Assembly (NCBI GenBank): GCA_012030735.1
Contig: JAAUUW010000004.1
Coordinates: 1 to 53,549, forward strand
DNA length: 53,549 nt
Direction: 5' to 3'
DNA from: Acaryochloridaceae cyanobacterium SU_2_1
GTDB lineage: Bacteria; Cyanobacteriota; Cyanobacteriia; Thermosynechococcales; Thermosynechococcaceae
The notes beneath the pieces were generated by a model. That model was not told where the DNA came from. It saw only the letters and a program-made list of their open reading frames with translations, and did not search any database. The position numbers and the translations under genes are program-made. Of this stretch, positions 9,048 through 17,086 are shown in pieces. Each line of letters starts with the position of its first letter. The first letter of the stretch is position 1.

Positions 9048-9195
9048 GGTGTGTTCCCCATTGACGACTCAGATAAACCTGAATCTCTTGTTAGTATGGC
9101 AAGGACATACTAGCCCCAACAGGACATAGATCACGCCTATCCTGTGATCTTGTCTAGACGAAACTTTTTTGATTTGAGGTGAGCGATCGCAGTCA

Positions 9196-10290
9196 ATGCT
9201 GAGTGAATCCCAACAAGATGGTCATCTGCTTGTCTATGCCGCTGCCCCACCTATGGGTCGATCCAAGCGCCTGATTCATGTGAATGGCGTGACCAGTCCG
9301 GTCGAGAAGCAGTTAGAAGATTTAGAAACTTTGGTCTGGCTGACCTTAGAGCATCCCTTAGATATTGTGGGGGTTCATAACAGCACTTCTGGCTACCGCA
9401 GCGATTTGTTAGAGAGCATGATGGGCAAGGCAGAACTGGTGCAGTTTTGGCCGGAGTATCTCTCCGCTGAGAGCGATAAACGGTTGCAACGATATGCTGA
9501 TTTATTGGGGATGTTGTGCGATCGCACCCTAGCCCCCGATGCCGATATCTTGGCAGAATTACAACAACAGCGTCGCCCACCCAAGGCTTTTTCCACAGCT
9601 AACCCCCAGTCCACCACCGATATCCAAACAACGGGCACCCCGAGCACCCTGCCGCAACTGAGCTTTGATCTAGATATGATTCGGCGTCTGCCCTTCCTGC
9701 AAAATATGGCCTGGGATGACTTTGAATCCTACCTCTATGGCCATTATCCCGCTGGGGCACCTCGACCCATCCTCCGTCTAGCCTATGAGGTAGTCCAAAG
9801 CATCCGGGCCGGTGCTGAAGTGTTTATTGTTGCCCATAGCGAAGGCACCATTATTGCCGCCCTAGCCCTCCAGATTTTGCAGCGATTCTTTGGCACTTAC
9901 CCAAAATGGAGTGAACCCCTCCGCTGTATTTTCTACGGTCCTGCGATCATGCCAGAGGATTTACCACCCATGGTGAGAACCCAAACCATCTTTATTCAAC
10001 ATCGCCATGACCTCGTGGCAGAAGCCTTTAGCAACCTGCGTCATGTCGATTTATGGACCAACCTTCAGAGTCAAGTCAAAGTCTTGATGGAGCGCGCCGA
10101 TACCATTTTTACCTTGGCTGCAGAAGATTCCTACCATAGCGCCCGCCACTATTTGGGCCAACTGGACAACCCCGATAGTCAACGGGCCGCCCAACTCCTC
10201 AAACTGCTACTTACAGAGGACTGGCAACGCCATTCCTTTCTGAATACGCTGAGTTCAGCGCGGCTGATTTTAGAAACTATTCCATCCTAA
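9196..10290 (+). CDS. Alpha/beta-hydrolase-like protein of unknown function
   Basis: This 364-residue protein is not one I can assign to a named enzyme. It starts with a beta-strand region (RLIHVNGVTS) like the oxyanion-side strand of lipases. It has a Gln/Pro/Thr-rich stretch at about 124-152. A nucleophile-elbow-like motif VAHSEGT places a candidate serine at residue 215, with Ala where the GxSxG consensus has Gly. HHxxD-like features near YGPAIMPED and HRHDLVAEAF could supply acid and base. There is no signal peptide. It stands alone between a structured leader upstream and a DUF4149-like gene downstream. The hydrolase assignment is inference from motif and strand order. Confidence 0.7.
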   Translation: MLSESQQDGHLLVYAAAPPMGRSKRLIHVNGVTSPVEKQLEDLETLVWLTLEHPLDIVGVHNSTSGYRSDLLESMMGKAELVQFWPEYLSAESDKRLQRYADLLGMLCDRTLAPDADILAELQQQRRPPKAFSTANPQSTTDIQTTGTPSTLPQLSFDLDMIRRLPFLQNMAWDDFESYLYGHYPAGAPRPILRLAYEVVQSIRAGAEVFIVAHSEGTIIAALALQILQRFFGTYPKWSEPLRCIFYGPAIMPEDLPPMVRTQTIFIQHRHDLVAEAFSNLRHVDLWTNLQSQVKVLMERADTIFTLAAEDSYHSARHYLGQLDNPDSQRAAQLLKLLLTEDWQRHSFLNTLSSARLILETIPS

Positions 10291-10417
10291 GCCAGGGCTA
10301 GGGGCCATTGCGTTTTGTTGCAGCAGGCTTGCATTTTGTTGCAATGGAGCCAGAAGTGAGAATATTCTCGCTAGGCTGACAGTACTGTGATTGCATTTTG
10401 CATGGAAGGATCAGCCG

Positions 10418-10957
10418 ATGAGAACAGATTTCAACCCCATTCAGCGTCGGGCAATATATCCCGCCTCAGCCTTGTCTATCGCTCTGGTTGCGATTGTCGT
10501 CACATTAATTGCCTGGATGAGCGCTAGCTGCCTCCTAGATTTAGTCATTATGCCCGGTCTATACGTTACTGGGATGATGTCTGAACCTGGCTTTGTCCAA
10601 GCTGGAGATTTAATTTTTTCCGTGTTTAATCGGATTGAGCTAGTCGCCGGTGCCTTGGTGCTGACGGGGGCGTTGCTCTGCCAGAAGATGCTGCCCCAAA
10701 CCCTCAATCTTCCTAAGACCACGGTGATCATCGCTAGCCTATTGTTCGTGATTCCCTTCCTTTATGCCTATGCATTAACACCCCAAATGAGCGGGTTAAG
10801 CTTAAACCTCTCTTTGTTTGATGCAGTGGAGGTCCCTTCTAGCATGGATCGGCTTCATTTTGCCTATTGGGGGCTTGAACTACTAAAGGTCTCAGCCTGT
10901 GGTTGGGTGATGGCTAATCTGATGCAGACAATGTCTGAGGCCCCTCGTTCAATCTAG
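10418..10957 (+). CDS. DUF4149-like four-helix membrane protein
   Basis: The protein is 179 residues from the ATG at 10418, which is preceded by GGAAGGA at 10404-10410; an in-frame TTG at 10391 would add nine residues. It contains four hydrophobic segments. The first runs into ASCLLDLVIMPGLYVTGMM. The second holds FNRIELVAGALVLTGALL. The third is VIIASLLFVIPFLYAYALTP. The last is near the C-terminus. The aspartate and IMPGLY motif near helix 1 and the NRIE motif recall DUF4149-type membrane proteins. Function is unknown. Confidence 0.75.
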   Translation: MRTDFNPIQRRAIYPASALSIALVAIVVTLIAWMSASCLLDLVIMPGLYVTGMMSEPGFVQAGDLIFSVFNRIELVAGALVLTGALLCQKMLPQTLNLPKTTVIIASLLFVIPFLYAYALTPQMSGLSLNLSLFDAVEVPSSMDRLHFAYWGLELLKVSACGWVMANLMQTMSEAPRSI

Positions 10958-10973
10958 CCAGACTTTAAATTTA

Positions 10974-11041
10974 GGCTCAATTGAGCCACATGGTTCTAAA
11001 ACCAACTAAGCTCTGGACTCCCTGTTCTAGAGCTTTCGGTT
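10974..11041. other. Structured intergenic element (palindrome plus long stem-loop)
   Basis: Two elements lie side by side. GGCTCAATTGAGCC at 10974-10987 is a perfect 14-base palindrome. AAGCTCTGGA (11008-11017) pairs with TCTAGAGCTT (11026-11035) over ten positions with one possible G-U pair and an 8-base loop. AACC (11000-11003) and GGTT (11038-11041) extend that stem outside. It follows the stop of the DUF4149-like gene by 17 bases and may end its transcript, but no clear T-run follows. Confidence 0.45.
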
Positions 11042-11166
11042 GATAGACAATAGAATTTGGGCGATTGTTTGGCAAGGTTGAACAACCCCAAAGCCTTCTG
11101 GATAAAATATGAAGGAAGTCAAGATCAGTATTTGCCCCTTCCTTCAGGATTCGATGAATAGCAACA

Positions 11167-11433
11167 ATGAGTAAAGAAGATATCCTCAAATCTCTCCAGC
11201 TTCTTCGTGCCGAGTTGGCGAAGCTAGAAGGAGCCGATGCTCAGACATTGGAGAGATTGGCGCTGTTGATTAAGGATGTTGAACGGCAAGTTGATAATCC
11301 TGAGAGCCATGAACAGCGAGAGGCCCTTGTTCAGAATTTACCCGTGCTCATTGAACAATTTGAAGTAGACCATCCGCAGATGACGGAGACCTTAAATCAA
11401 ATATTGATGACCCTGAGCGGCATGGGGATTTGA
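11167..11433 (+). CDS. DUF4404 family small protein
   Basis: The 88-residue protein has the DUF4404 pattern. A helical N-terminus (KEDILKSLQLLRAEL) leads into PVLIEQFEVDHPQMTETLNQIL and the terminal SGMGI. The whole chain is predicted to be helical, without membrane segments. Its role is unknown. It precedes the dynamin gene by 39 bases on the same strand, so joint transcription is plausible. A 7-base inverted repeat, GAAGGAA and TTCCTTC, lies in its leader at about 11112-11150. Confidence 0.85.
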   Translation: MSKEDILKSLQLLRAELAKLEGADAQTLERLALLIKDVERQVDNPESHEQREALVQNLPVLIEQFEVDHPQMTETLNQILMTLSGMGI

Positions 11434-11472
11434 AATCAGCAGCTTTGCACAGTTACCGACGGATAACGCTCT

Positions 11473-13539
11473 ATGGACAGCCAGCCCCTGGTTAATGCAT
11501 TAGATGGGTTTGGTTTAGCTGCTCGTCAGCGCCATCAGGCTGCTGATCATTTGCAGGCAATGGCCCAACTTATTCAGCAGGCTGAAACCACTGGTACTAA
11601 GACCTCAGGGCAATTGGGGTTCGAGCGTCAGATTATGGCCCTCCAAGGGGTGAGTGAGACCTTGCGGCAGGGGGTCTTTCGTCTGGTTGTCCTTGGGGAT
11701 CTCAAGCGCGGTAAGAGTACCCTGCTCAATGCCCTATTAGGAGAGCGCCTGTTGCCCAGTGATGTCAATCCTTGTACGGCTTTGATCACGGTGCTTAAGT
11801 ATGGGCCACAGAAGCAAGCAACGATTCATTACCTAGACGATACACCAGCCCAACAGATTGACCTGGACACTTTTCGACAGACCTATACTATTGACCCCGA
11901 AGAGAGTAAGACCCTAGCTCAGCAACAAACCTCTGCCTTCCCAAGGGTGAGTCATGCGGTGATTGAATATCCTTTGCCCTTGCTGGCTGAGGGGGTTGAG
12001 CTAATTGATACACCGGGGTTGAATGATACAGAAGTGCGCAATCAACAGGTTCTTACCTTTCTGAATGACTGCCAGGGAGTGTTGTTTGTGCTTAGCCCTA
12101 GTCAGCCTTGCACCTTAGATGAGCGTCGCTATTTACAGAATTACCTGAAGGATCGAGGCTTGGCCTTGTTCTTTTTGATTAATGCCTGGGACAAACTCAG
12201 AGAAAGTCTAGTAGATCCCGAGGATGCTGCTGCCTTGGCCGCGGCAGAAACAAGTCTCAGGCAAGTTTTCCGCACTCATTTGGCGGCCTATTGCCAAGTT
12301 GGAGGACAGGATTATTACCGACAGCGAGTCTTTGAGATGGCGGCGTTGCCAGCCTTGCGATCGCAACTTCAATCGCCACCAGGTTCCTTAGCTGGGACAG
12401 GTATACCAGAGTTATTAGCTGCCTTACAGCAGTTCCTGACTCAGGATCGGATCCGCATTGAGCTGAATTATGCCCTGCAGAAGGGGCGTCAGGTCTATCA
12501 TCAAGTTTATGAAGCTGTGGCGCGGCGATTGCCCTTGCTCGATCAAAATACAGAGCAGCTCAAGGCCAGGATTGCCTCTGTGCAGTCAGAGTTTGAGCAG
12601 TTGGCCGAGATTCGTAATGCCTTTGAGCAAAGCATTCGGCAGACACGCGATCGCGAAGCCCAAGCGATTGCCGACTCATTTAAAACCTATATCCTCAACC
12701 TAGAAAGCAGCTTTGCCGAAGATTTTGTTGCCTCGCAGCCTGATTTAGACTTTCTCAACTTCCTCGACAAAAACAATCGGGCCATGTTTTATACCTCCTT
12801 TAAGCGGGCCTTTGAACGCTATATGAACGACCGCTTAGCTGCTTGGGAATTCATCGCCAAGCAGCAGATTGGCAAAGCCTTTGCAGAGTTGAATACATCG
12901 GCTCAGGCTTATCGGGTTGCCTATGAGCAAGTGGTTGAGGTAATGAATGGCAAACTATTAGGCGATCGCTTCTATGCTGCCGGCCATCGTTATGACCCTA
13001 AAAATGTCGAAATTTGGACGGATACGCTGCAAGAGGTCTTTGAAGAGATTCCCGATAGCTTAAATGGGGTAGTTGGCCAGTTTAATGATTTTTGGCAGCA
13101 AATCATGCAATCGACCATCGCCTATATTGTGGTTGTGGTTGCCGTCCAGATTATTGGCTTGATCTTTTCGGGGATGGCTTTAAATATATTTGCAGTGCTC
13201 TTAGCCGGTACCGGCCTTGTTGCTGGCCAAGCAGAGTTTGTGCGCCAAGAATTTTTATCAGCAACCCGCCAAGAGTTTGCCAAATATTTACCTCAAATTG
13301 CCCAAGATCAATGGCAGCCTATTTATCAATCGGTGCAAAAATGCTTTGATATCTACGAAGCAGAAGTCATTGACCGCGTTAATGACGATATTGATCGCCG
13401 CCAAACCGAGTTGACCAACCTTCTAGAGCAAAAAGAAACCCATACCATTCAGTCAGCAGAAGAAAAGCAACGTTTGGAGGAGTTTGAGCAAGCCCTAGTC
13501 GCTGAGTTGCAGAAATTGGAGCAGTTAGCCGCTGCTTAG
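11473..13539 (+). CDS. Bacterial dynamin-family GTPase
   Basis: The 688-residue protein has a dynamin-type GTPase domain at about residues 65-330. The P-loop is GDLKRGKST, switch motifs lie around NPCTALIT, G3 is DTPGLND and G4 is NAWDK. A long helical stalk follows. A hydrophobic hairpin at about 545-590 (IAYIVVVVAVQIIGLIF and FAVLLAGTGLVAG) could act as membrane paddle. The C-terminus is a coiled coil rich in Glu and Gln. Bacterial dynamins oligomerise on membranes and remodel or protect them. Cyanobacteria often carry several copies with untested roles. The reading frame is intact, unlike many neighbours. Confidence 0.92.
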   Translation: MDSQPLVNALDGFGLAARQRHQAADHLQAMAQLIQQAETTGTKTSGQLGFERQIMALQGVSETLRQGVFRLVVLGDLKRGKSTLLNALLGERLLPSDVNPCTALITVLKYGPQKQATIHYLDDTPAQQIDLDTFRQTYTIDPEESKTLAQQQTSAFPRVSHAVIEYPLPLLAEGVELIDTPGLNDTEVRNQQVLTFLNDCQGVLFVLSPSQPCTLDERRYLQNYLKDRGLALFFLINAWDKLRESLVDPEDAAALAAAETSLRQVFRTHLAAYCQVGGQDYYRQRVFEMAALPALRSQLQSPPGSLAGTGIPELLAALQQFLTQDRIRIELNYALQKGRQVYHQVYEAVARRLPLLDQNTEQLKARIASVQSEFEQLAEIRNAFEQSIRQTRDREAQAIADSFKTYILNLESSFAEDFVASQPDLDFLNFLDKNNRAMFYTSFKRAFERYMNDRLAAWEFIAKQQIGKAFAELNTSAQAYRVAYEQVVEVMNGKLLGDRFYAAGHRYDPKNVEIWTDTLQEVFEEIPDSLNGVVGQFNDFWQQIMQSTIAYIVVVVAVQIIGLIFSGMALNIFAVLLAGTGLVAGQAEFVRQEFLSATRQEFAKYLPQIAQDQWQPIYQSVQKCFDIYEAEVIDRVNDDIDRRQTELTNLLEQKETHTIQSAEEKQRLEEFEQALVAELQKLEQLAAA

Positions 13540-13594
13540 GCAAACACCCTTGATCAGACAGCCTTTGTTTTCAGAGGGTCTGGCTAGAGATGAA

Positions 13595-14209
13595 TCAACC
13601 GGTTCGGCGTTGTTGAGGAAAGCGCGCCACTTGACCAGACCGACCAAAGCCTCGATGCAAGAGAATTTGTTGCTTAGGTAACCGCATCAACTCGCCCTGT
13701 TGCTCTAGTTCGGTGAGCAGACGGGTCACTGTCACCCGAGTAATGCCTGTAATTTCTGCTAGTAGTTGATGGGTTAGCCCTAGGTCAATCAGTTGCCCTT
13801 GATCGAGCTGTCTACCAAAGCGTCGTCCCAGCCAGGCTAAAAACTCTAGCAGCCGCTGAGAGGCCCGCTTGTGACTGATAATGCTGAATAATTCTTCAGT
13901 TTGACGAAGATGAGATCTTAACACCATAGTTAAGGGCTGCCCTGTTAAGAAAGCAGTTTCCATTTCCAGAGGACTGATGCATTCAATTTGAAAGGGCGTG
14001 ATCTCTGATAACAACTGACCAATATAGTTTCCTATCCCCCATAAACCCAAGGTGACTAGATCACCTTCCTCTGTCCAAGTCAGGGTACGCACTAAGCCTT
14101 TCTTAATCTGCCAACAGGAATCTGGGTGATAAGGCACAATATCTCCCGGTTGACAGTAGAGCAGCTGAGGGGAGTGCAATGACACCATTGCTAAATTGGA
14201 AATACTCAT
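13595..14209 (-). CDS. Crp/Fnr-family transcriptional regulator
   Basis: From the ATG at 14209 the protein is 204 residues; the frame is open to 14254. The N-terminal cupin-like effector domain includes YCQPGDIV, IKKGLVRTL and LGLWGIGNYIG. A dimer helix follows. The C-terminal winged helix holds the recognition segment LAEITGITRVTVTRLLTELEQQGEL, as in Crp and NtcA. The phosphate-binding-cassette Arg and Glu of cAMP-binding Crp proteins are not obvious, so the ligand is unknown. It lies downstream of ureA on the same strand, separated by about 390 bp, and is convergent with the dynamin gene. Confidence 0.88.
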   Translation of the reverse strand: MSISNLAMVSLHSPQLLYCQPGDIVPYHPDSCWQIKKGLVRTLTWTEEGDLVTLGLWGIGNYIGQLLSEITPFQIECISPLEMETAFLTGQPLTMVLRSHLRQTEELFSIISHKRASQRLLEFLAWLGRRFGRQLDQGQLIDLGLTHQLLAEITGITRVTVTRLLTELEQQGELMRLPKQQILLHRGFGRSGQVARFPQQRRTG

Positions 14210-14597
14210 CGGCAATTTACCCGTAACGACGTAGGATAAGGCTGACCATAACAACTGAGAATGCTGTCTCTAAACTCCCTAGCAAGCGTAGTTCCAATCG
14301 AATTGCATTCCTCTAGATGATCTACAATCTTGTCTGAGAGATAGGGCAGAGTGGCTAAAACCAACACCGACTGAGAATTTTTTGGCTAACCCTTTCCTCA
14401 AGGGACGAGTAAAAGGATCAGGATGGTTTGGCAAGCTGATTTGATCCACTGTTAAGCAGAATAGACAAACTTTGTGAAAACTTAGTGAAGCGCTTGTACT
14501 GTCTTGGTGCTGCGCTGAGCAGATTGCACAAGGAACAGTTAGCCCAAGGCAAGTTTGTTATTCTCAGCCTTGATCTTTCAGATCTTCGCCGCGTTCA
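14210..14597. other. Intergenic region between ureA and the Crp-family gene
   Basis: About 390 bp without a convincing gene. I looked on the minus strand for ureB or ureC remains, since these usually follow ureA, and found none. The region presumably holds the promoter of the Crp-family gene; no operator is clear by eye. Confidence 0.5.
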
Positions 14598-14900
14598 TTA
14601 CGGAATAGGATGATGCACCGTAACCAACTTAGTGCCATCGGGGAAGGTCGCTTCCACTTGCACCTCTAGAATCATTTCTGGGATGCCTTCCATCACCTCC
14701 GCGCGGCTGAGGAGAGTCGTCCCATAGCTCATCAAATCCGCCACGGTACGGCCCTCCCTTGCCCCCTCTAAAATTCCAGCAGTGATAAAGGCAACCGCCT
14801 CTGGATAATTGAGTTTTAGGCCCCGATCTTTGCGACGTTCTGCCACCAATGCCGCAGTGAAAATGAGTAATTTATCTTTTTCTTGGGGAGTTAGTTGCAT
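14598..14900 (-). CDS. ureA: Urease gamma subunit
   Basis: From the ATG at 14900 the protein is 100 residues, the standard UreA length; the frame is open upstream to 14921. Family motifs are [51 protein letters not shown] and the C-terminal [14 protein letters not shown]. UreA is the small structural subunit of the nickel enzyme urease. It lies 40 bases after ureD on the same strand, but ureB and ureC do not follow, so the catalytic subunit must be encoded elsewhere or be absent. Confidence 0.96.
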   Translation of the reverse strand: MQLTPQEKDKLLIFTAALVAERRKDRGLKLNYPEAVAFITAGILEGAREGRTVADLMSYGTTLLSRAEVMEGIPEMILEVQVEATFPDGTKLVTVHHPIP

Positions 14901-14940
14901 GGTTGACCTCAACTTAAACAATCGGCAAGGGAAGGATGGG

Positions 14941-15840
14941 CTAGATCGGCCAAACGCGCGGTAAACAGGCGCGACGTCCTAAGCGAGCAAGACGCATTAG
15001 GTTCCACACCTGGATAAACCATTGACGGGCTGCTTGACTAGAAAATCCACGATAACGACAGAGCAACCCCAACTGTAACCGGGTGACCCCGATATCTCCT
15101 AGATTCTCTGGATTGGTTTGCCAGAGAAGGCGCGCAGCACTGACTTGACTGAGGTCTACCGCTTCACCCACCCATACAAAACTGGCAACCACGGGTTGAG
15201 CCGCTAATCCGTGGGGGCTGTGCCATTGTTCAGTCCCACCGGACAGCCTCTGCCGATCAATCCAGAGGGGCTGCTGCTGCTGCCAGATTTCAGTGTTAGA
15301 TCGCCAACTGCCGCTCAAAAATTTTTCACCCCTAGCACTGCGGCCCAAGCGGGTGATCTCCCAGCCGCTGTAGATGGCTCCTGGCTCTAGATCGATATGT
15401 AGATCTTGGCGATAGTCCGCTTGGTCAAACAGAATGGTTTCTAAGGGGAGCCACTCCAGCATCGCATCGGCTTGGATCTGGAAGTTAATGCTTTGTCGGG
15501 CTTCTTGGCCATTGGAACGGTAAATCTTGCTGGCAGCCGCTGTTGTCAGCAAAACATGGGTTTGGGGCTGCAAAGCAATCTGGATAGAGAGGCGATCACC
15601 GCCTACTACACCCCCCGCCGTATGCAGGGCGACAGTATGGCAGACCTGAGGCCCTTCAGGGTAAAAAGGCCGTTGTAGATTAAAGGGAGCTTGGTGATAG
15701 CAGTGGCTGATCTGGGTCTGTTGACCTTCACGACGATAAACCAGATCGAGGGAACCCTCCCAACTTGATCTAGGGGCAAGGGGATCTGAGGACTGGACCT
15801 CTTGCTTCGCATTCATCAAGACTCTTTCGGGAAAGCTCAT
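14941..15840 (-). CDS. ureD: Urease accessory protein UreD
   Basis: This 299-residue protein has UreD hallmarks: RPFYPEG, the [13 protein letters not shown] segment, [27 protein letters not shown] and the closing CLPRVWPI. UreD binds apo-urease and forms the scaffold through which UreF and UreG deliver nickel. It starts at ATG 15840, divergent from the rluD-like gene across 154 bp. ureA follows at 40 bases, so the two form a short operon. I see no GTA-N8-TAC NtcA box in the upstream gap. Confidence 0.95.
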   Translation of the reverse strand: MSFPERVLMNAKQEVQSSDPLAPRSSWEGSLDLVYRREGQQTQISHCYHQAPFNLQRPFYPEGPQVCHTVALHTAGGVVGGDRLSIQIALQPQTHVLLTTAAASKIYRSNGQEARQSINFQIQADAMLEWLPLETILFDQADYRQDLHIDLEPGAIYSGWEITRLGRSARGEKFLSGSWRSNTEIWQQQQPLWIDRQRLSGGTEQWHSPHGLAAQPVVASFVWVGEAVDLSQVSAARLLWQTNPENLGDIGVTRLQLGLLCRYRGFSSQAARQWFIQVWNLMRLARLGRRACLPRVWPI

Positions 15841-15994
15841 GCATAAAATTGTCCATTACCATTGTATAGGTGCTCTGTCGCCTTGCTAGCTTTGGCTGGT
15901 TGAGGTTGTTTGCTTAATCAAAGTTGATCTGGTTTGGCAGGGTATTTTGGGAATATAAGGATTGCGAATATCCATTCAGAATTCATGAGACTCT

Positions 15995-16984
15995 ATGCGA
16001 GCAGATTATCCCTTGGAATACCTATATCAAGTGGCGTTGCCTGGAGATCAGGGGCTGCGATTGGACCGGTGGTTACCCCGTCAAATGGAGGGATTGTCGC
16101 GATCGCAGGTTCAACGATTAATTGACCAAGGCCAAGTCCAGATCAATCAGCAGGTCTGTCTCTCTAAAAAACAGTTGCTCCAAAGAGGGGATTGGGTGGC
16201 AGTGGAGGTTCCTGCCCCGACCCCGCTTGATTTACAGCCAGAGCCAATGTCCCTTGACATTCTTTACGAAGACGAGCATTTATTGGTGGTTAATAAACCG
16301 GCGGGTCTGGTGGTCCATCCCGCTCCTGGCCATGCTCAGGGAACCTTGGTCCATGGGCTCCTGGCCCATTGTCAGTCACAGGCAGGGTCGTCATTGTCGG
16401 GGATCGGTGGTGTCGAACGACCAGGGATTGTCCATCGACTTGATCGAGATACTAGTGGCGCGATTGCGATCGCCAAAACCAATCAGGCCCATCACCATCT
16501 ACAGACCCAACTGGCGGCTAAAACAGCTCGCCGCCAATATTTAGCCATCGTTCATGGTCATCCCGTCGCTGCGGAGGGCACCATTGACCAACCGATAGGC
16601 CGCCATCCTGTGGATCGAGTCAAAATGGCGGTTGTGGCTGAAGCCAATGGAGGCCGCCCCGCCGTTACCCATTGGCAGGTACAACAACGGTTGGGCAACT
16701 ATACCCTCATGCAGTTTCAGCTAGAGACAGGACGCACCCATCAAATTCGAGTCCATGCAGCCTATCTGGGTTGGCCGATTGTGGGTGATCCGGTCTATTG
16801 TCGGGGTAAATCCATCGGGGTCAACCTGTCTGGCCAAGTACTTCATGCTTGGAAATTGAGCTTCCAGCACCCCGCTTCCGAAGCCTGGCTGGAGGTGCAA
16901 GCGCCCTTATCCCCCGACTTTAAGACTTTGTTAGAACGCCTGCAAGGCAATCAGCTTGCTGACAAGAGGCCGATGATCCTCTAG
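15995..16984 (+). CDS. RluD-type 23S rRNA pseudouridine synthase
   Basis: The 329-residue protein has an N-terminal S4 RNA-binding domain (RLDRWLPRQMEGLSRSQVQRLI) and an RsuA/RluA catalytic domain. The catalytic Asp is in GIVHRLDRDTSGAI. Other motifs are VNKPAGLVVHPAPGH, the GRHPVDRVKM segment and LETGRTHQIRVH. These are diagnostic of the RluC/RluD group; RluD modifies helix 69 of 23S rRNA. The start at 15995 gives the expected N-terminus. It is divergent from ureD. Confidence 0.93.
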   Translation: MRADYPLEYLYQVALPGDQGLRLDRWLPRQMEGLSRSQVQRLIDQGQVQINQQVCLSKKQLLQRGDWVAVEVPAPTPLDLQPEPMSLDILYEDEHLLVVNKPAGLVVHPAPGHAQGTLVHGLLAHCQSQAGSSLSGIGGVERPGIVHRLDRDTSGAIAIAKTNQAHHHLQTQLAAKTARRQYLAIVHGHPVAAEGTIDQPIGRHPVDRVKMAVVAEANGGRPAVTHWQVQQRLGNYTLMQFQLETGRTHQIRVHAAYLGWPIVGDPVYCRGKSIGVNLSGQVLHAWKLSFQHPASEAWLEVQAPLSPDFKTLLERLQGNQLADKRPMIL

Positions 16985-17086
16985 CTGATCAGAGGCTTAA
17001 AGCTAGGCACTGCCTAGGGATGCAACCCCATTTTCGTCATGCTAGAGTGTGGTGTAGACGTGATGTTGAGGGTAGCAGTAAGGACG

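Noticed and set aside
10977-11189. Minus-strand ORF of 70 codons
   Set aside because: It overlaps the structured intergenic element and the DUF4404 start and has no recognisable family sequence.
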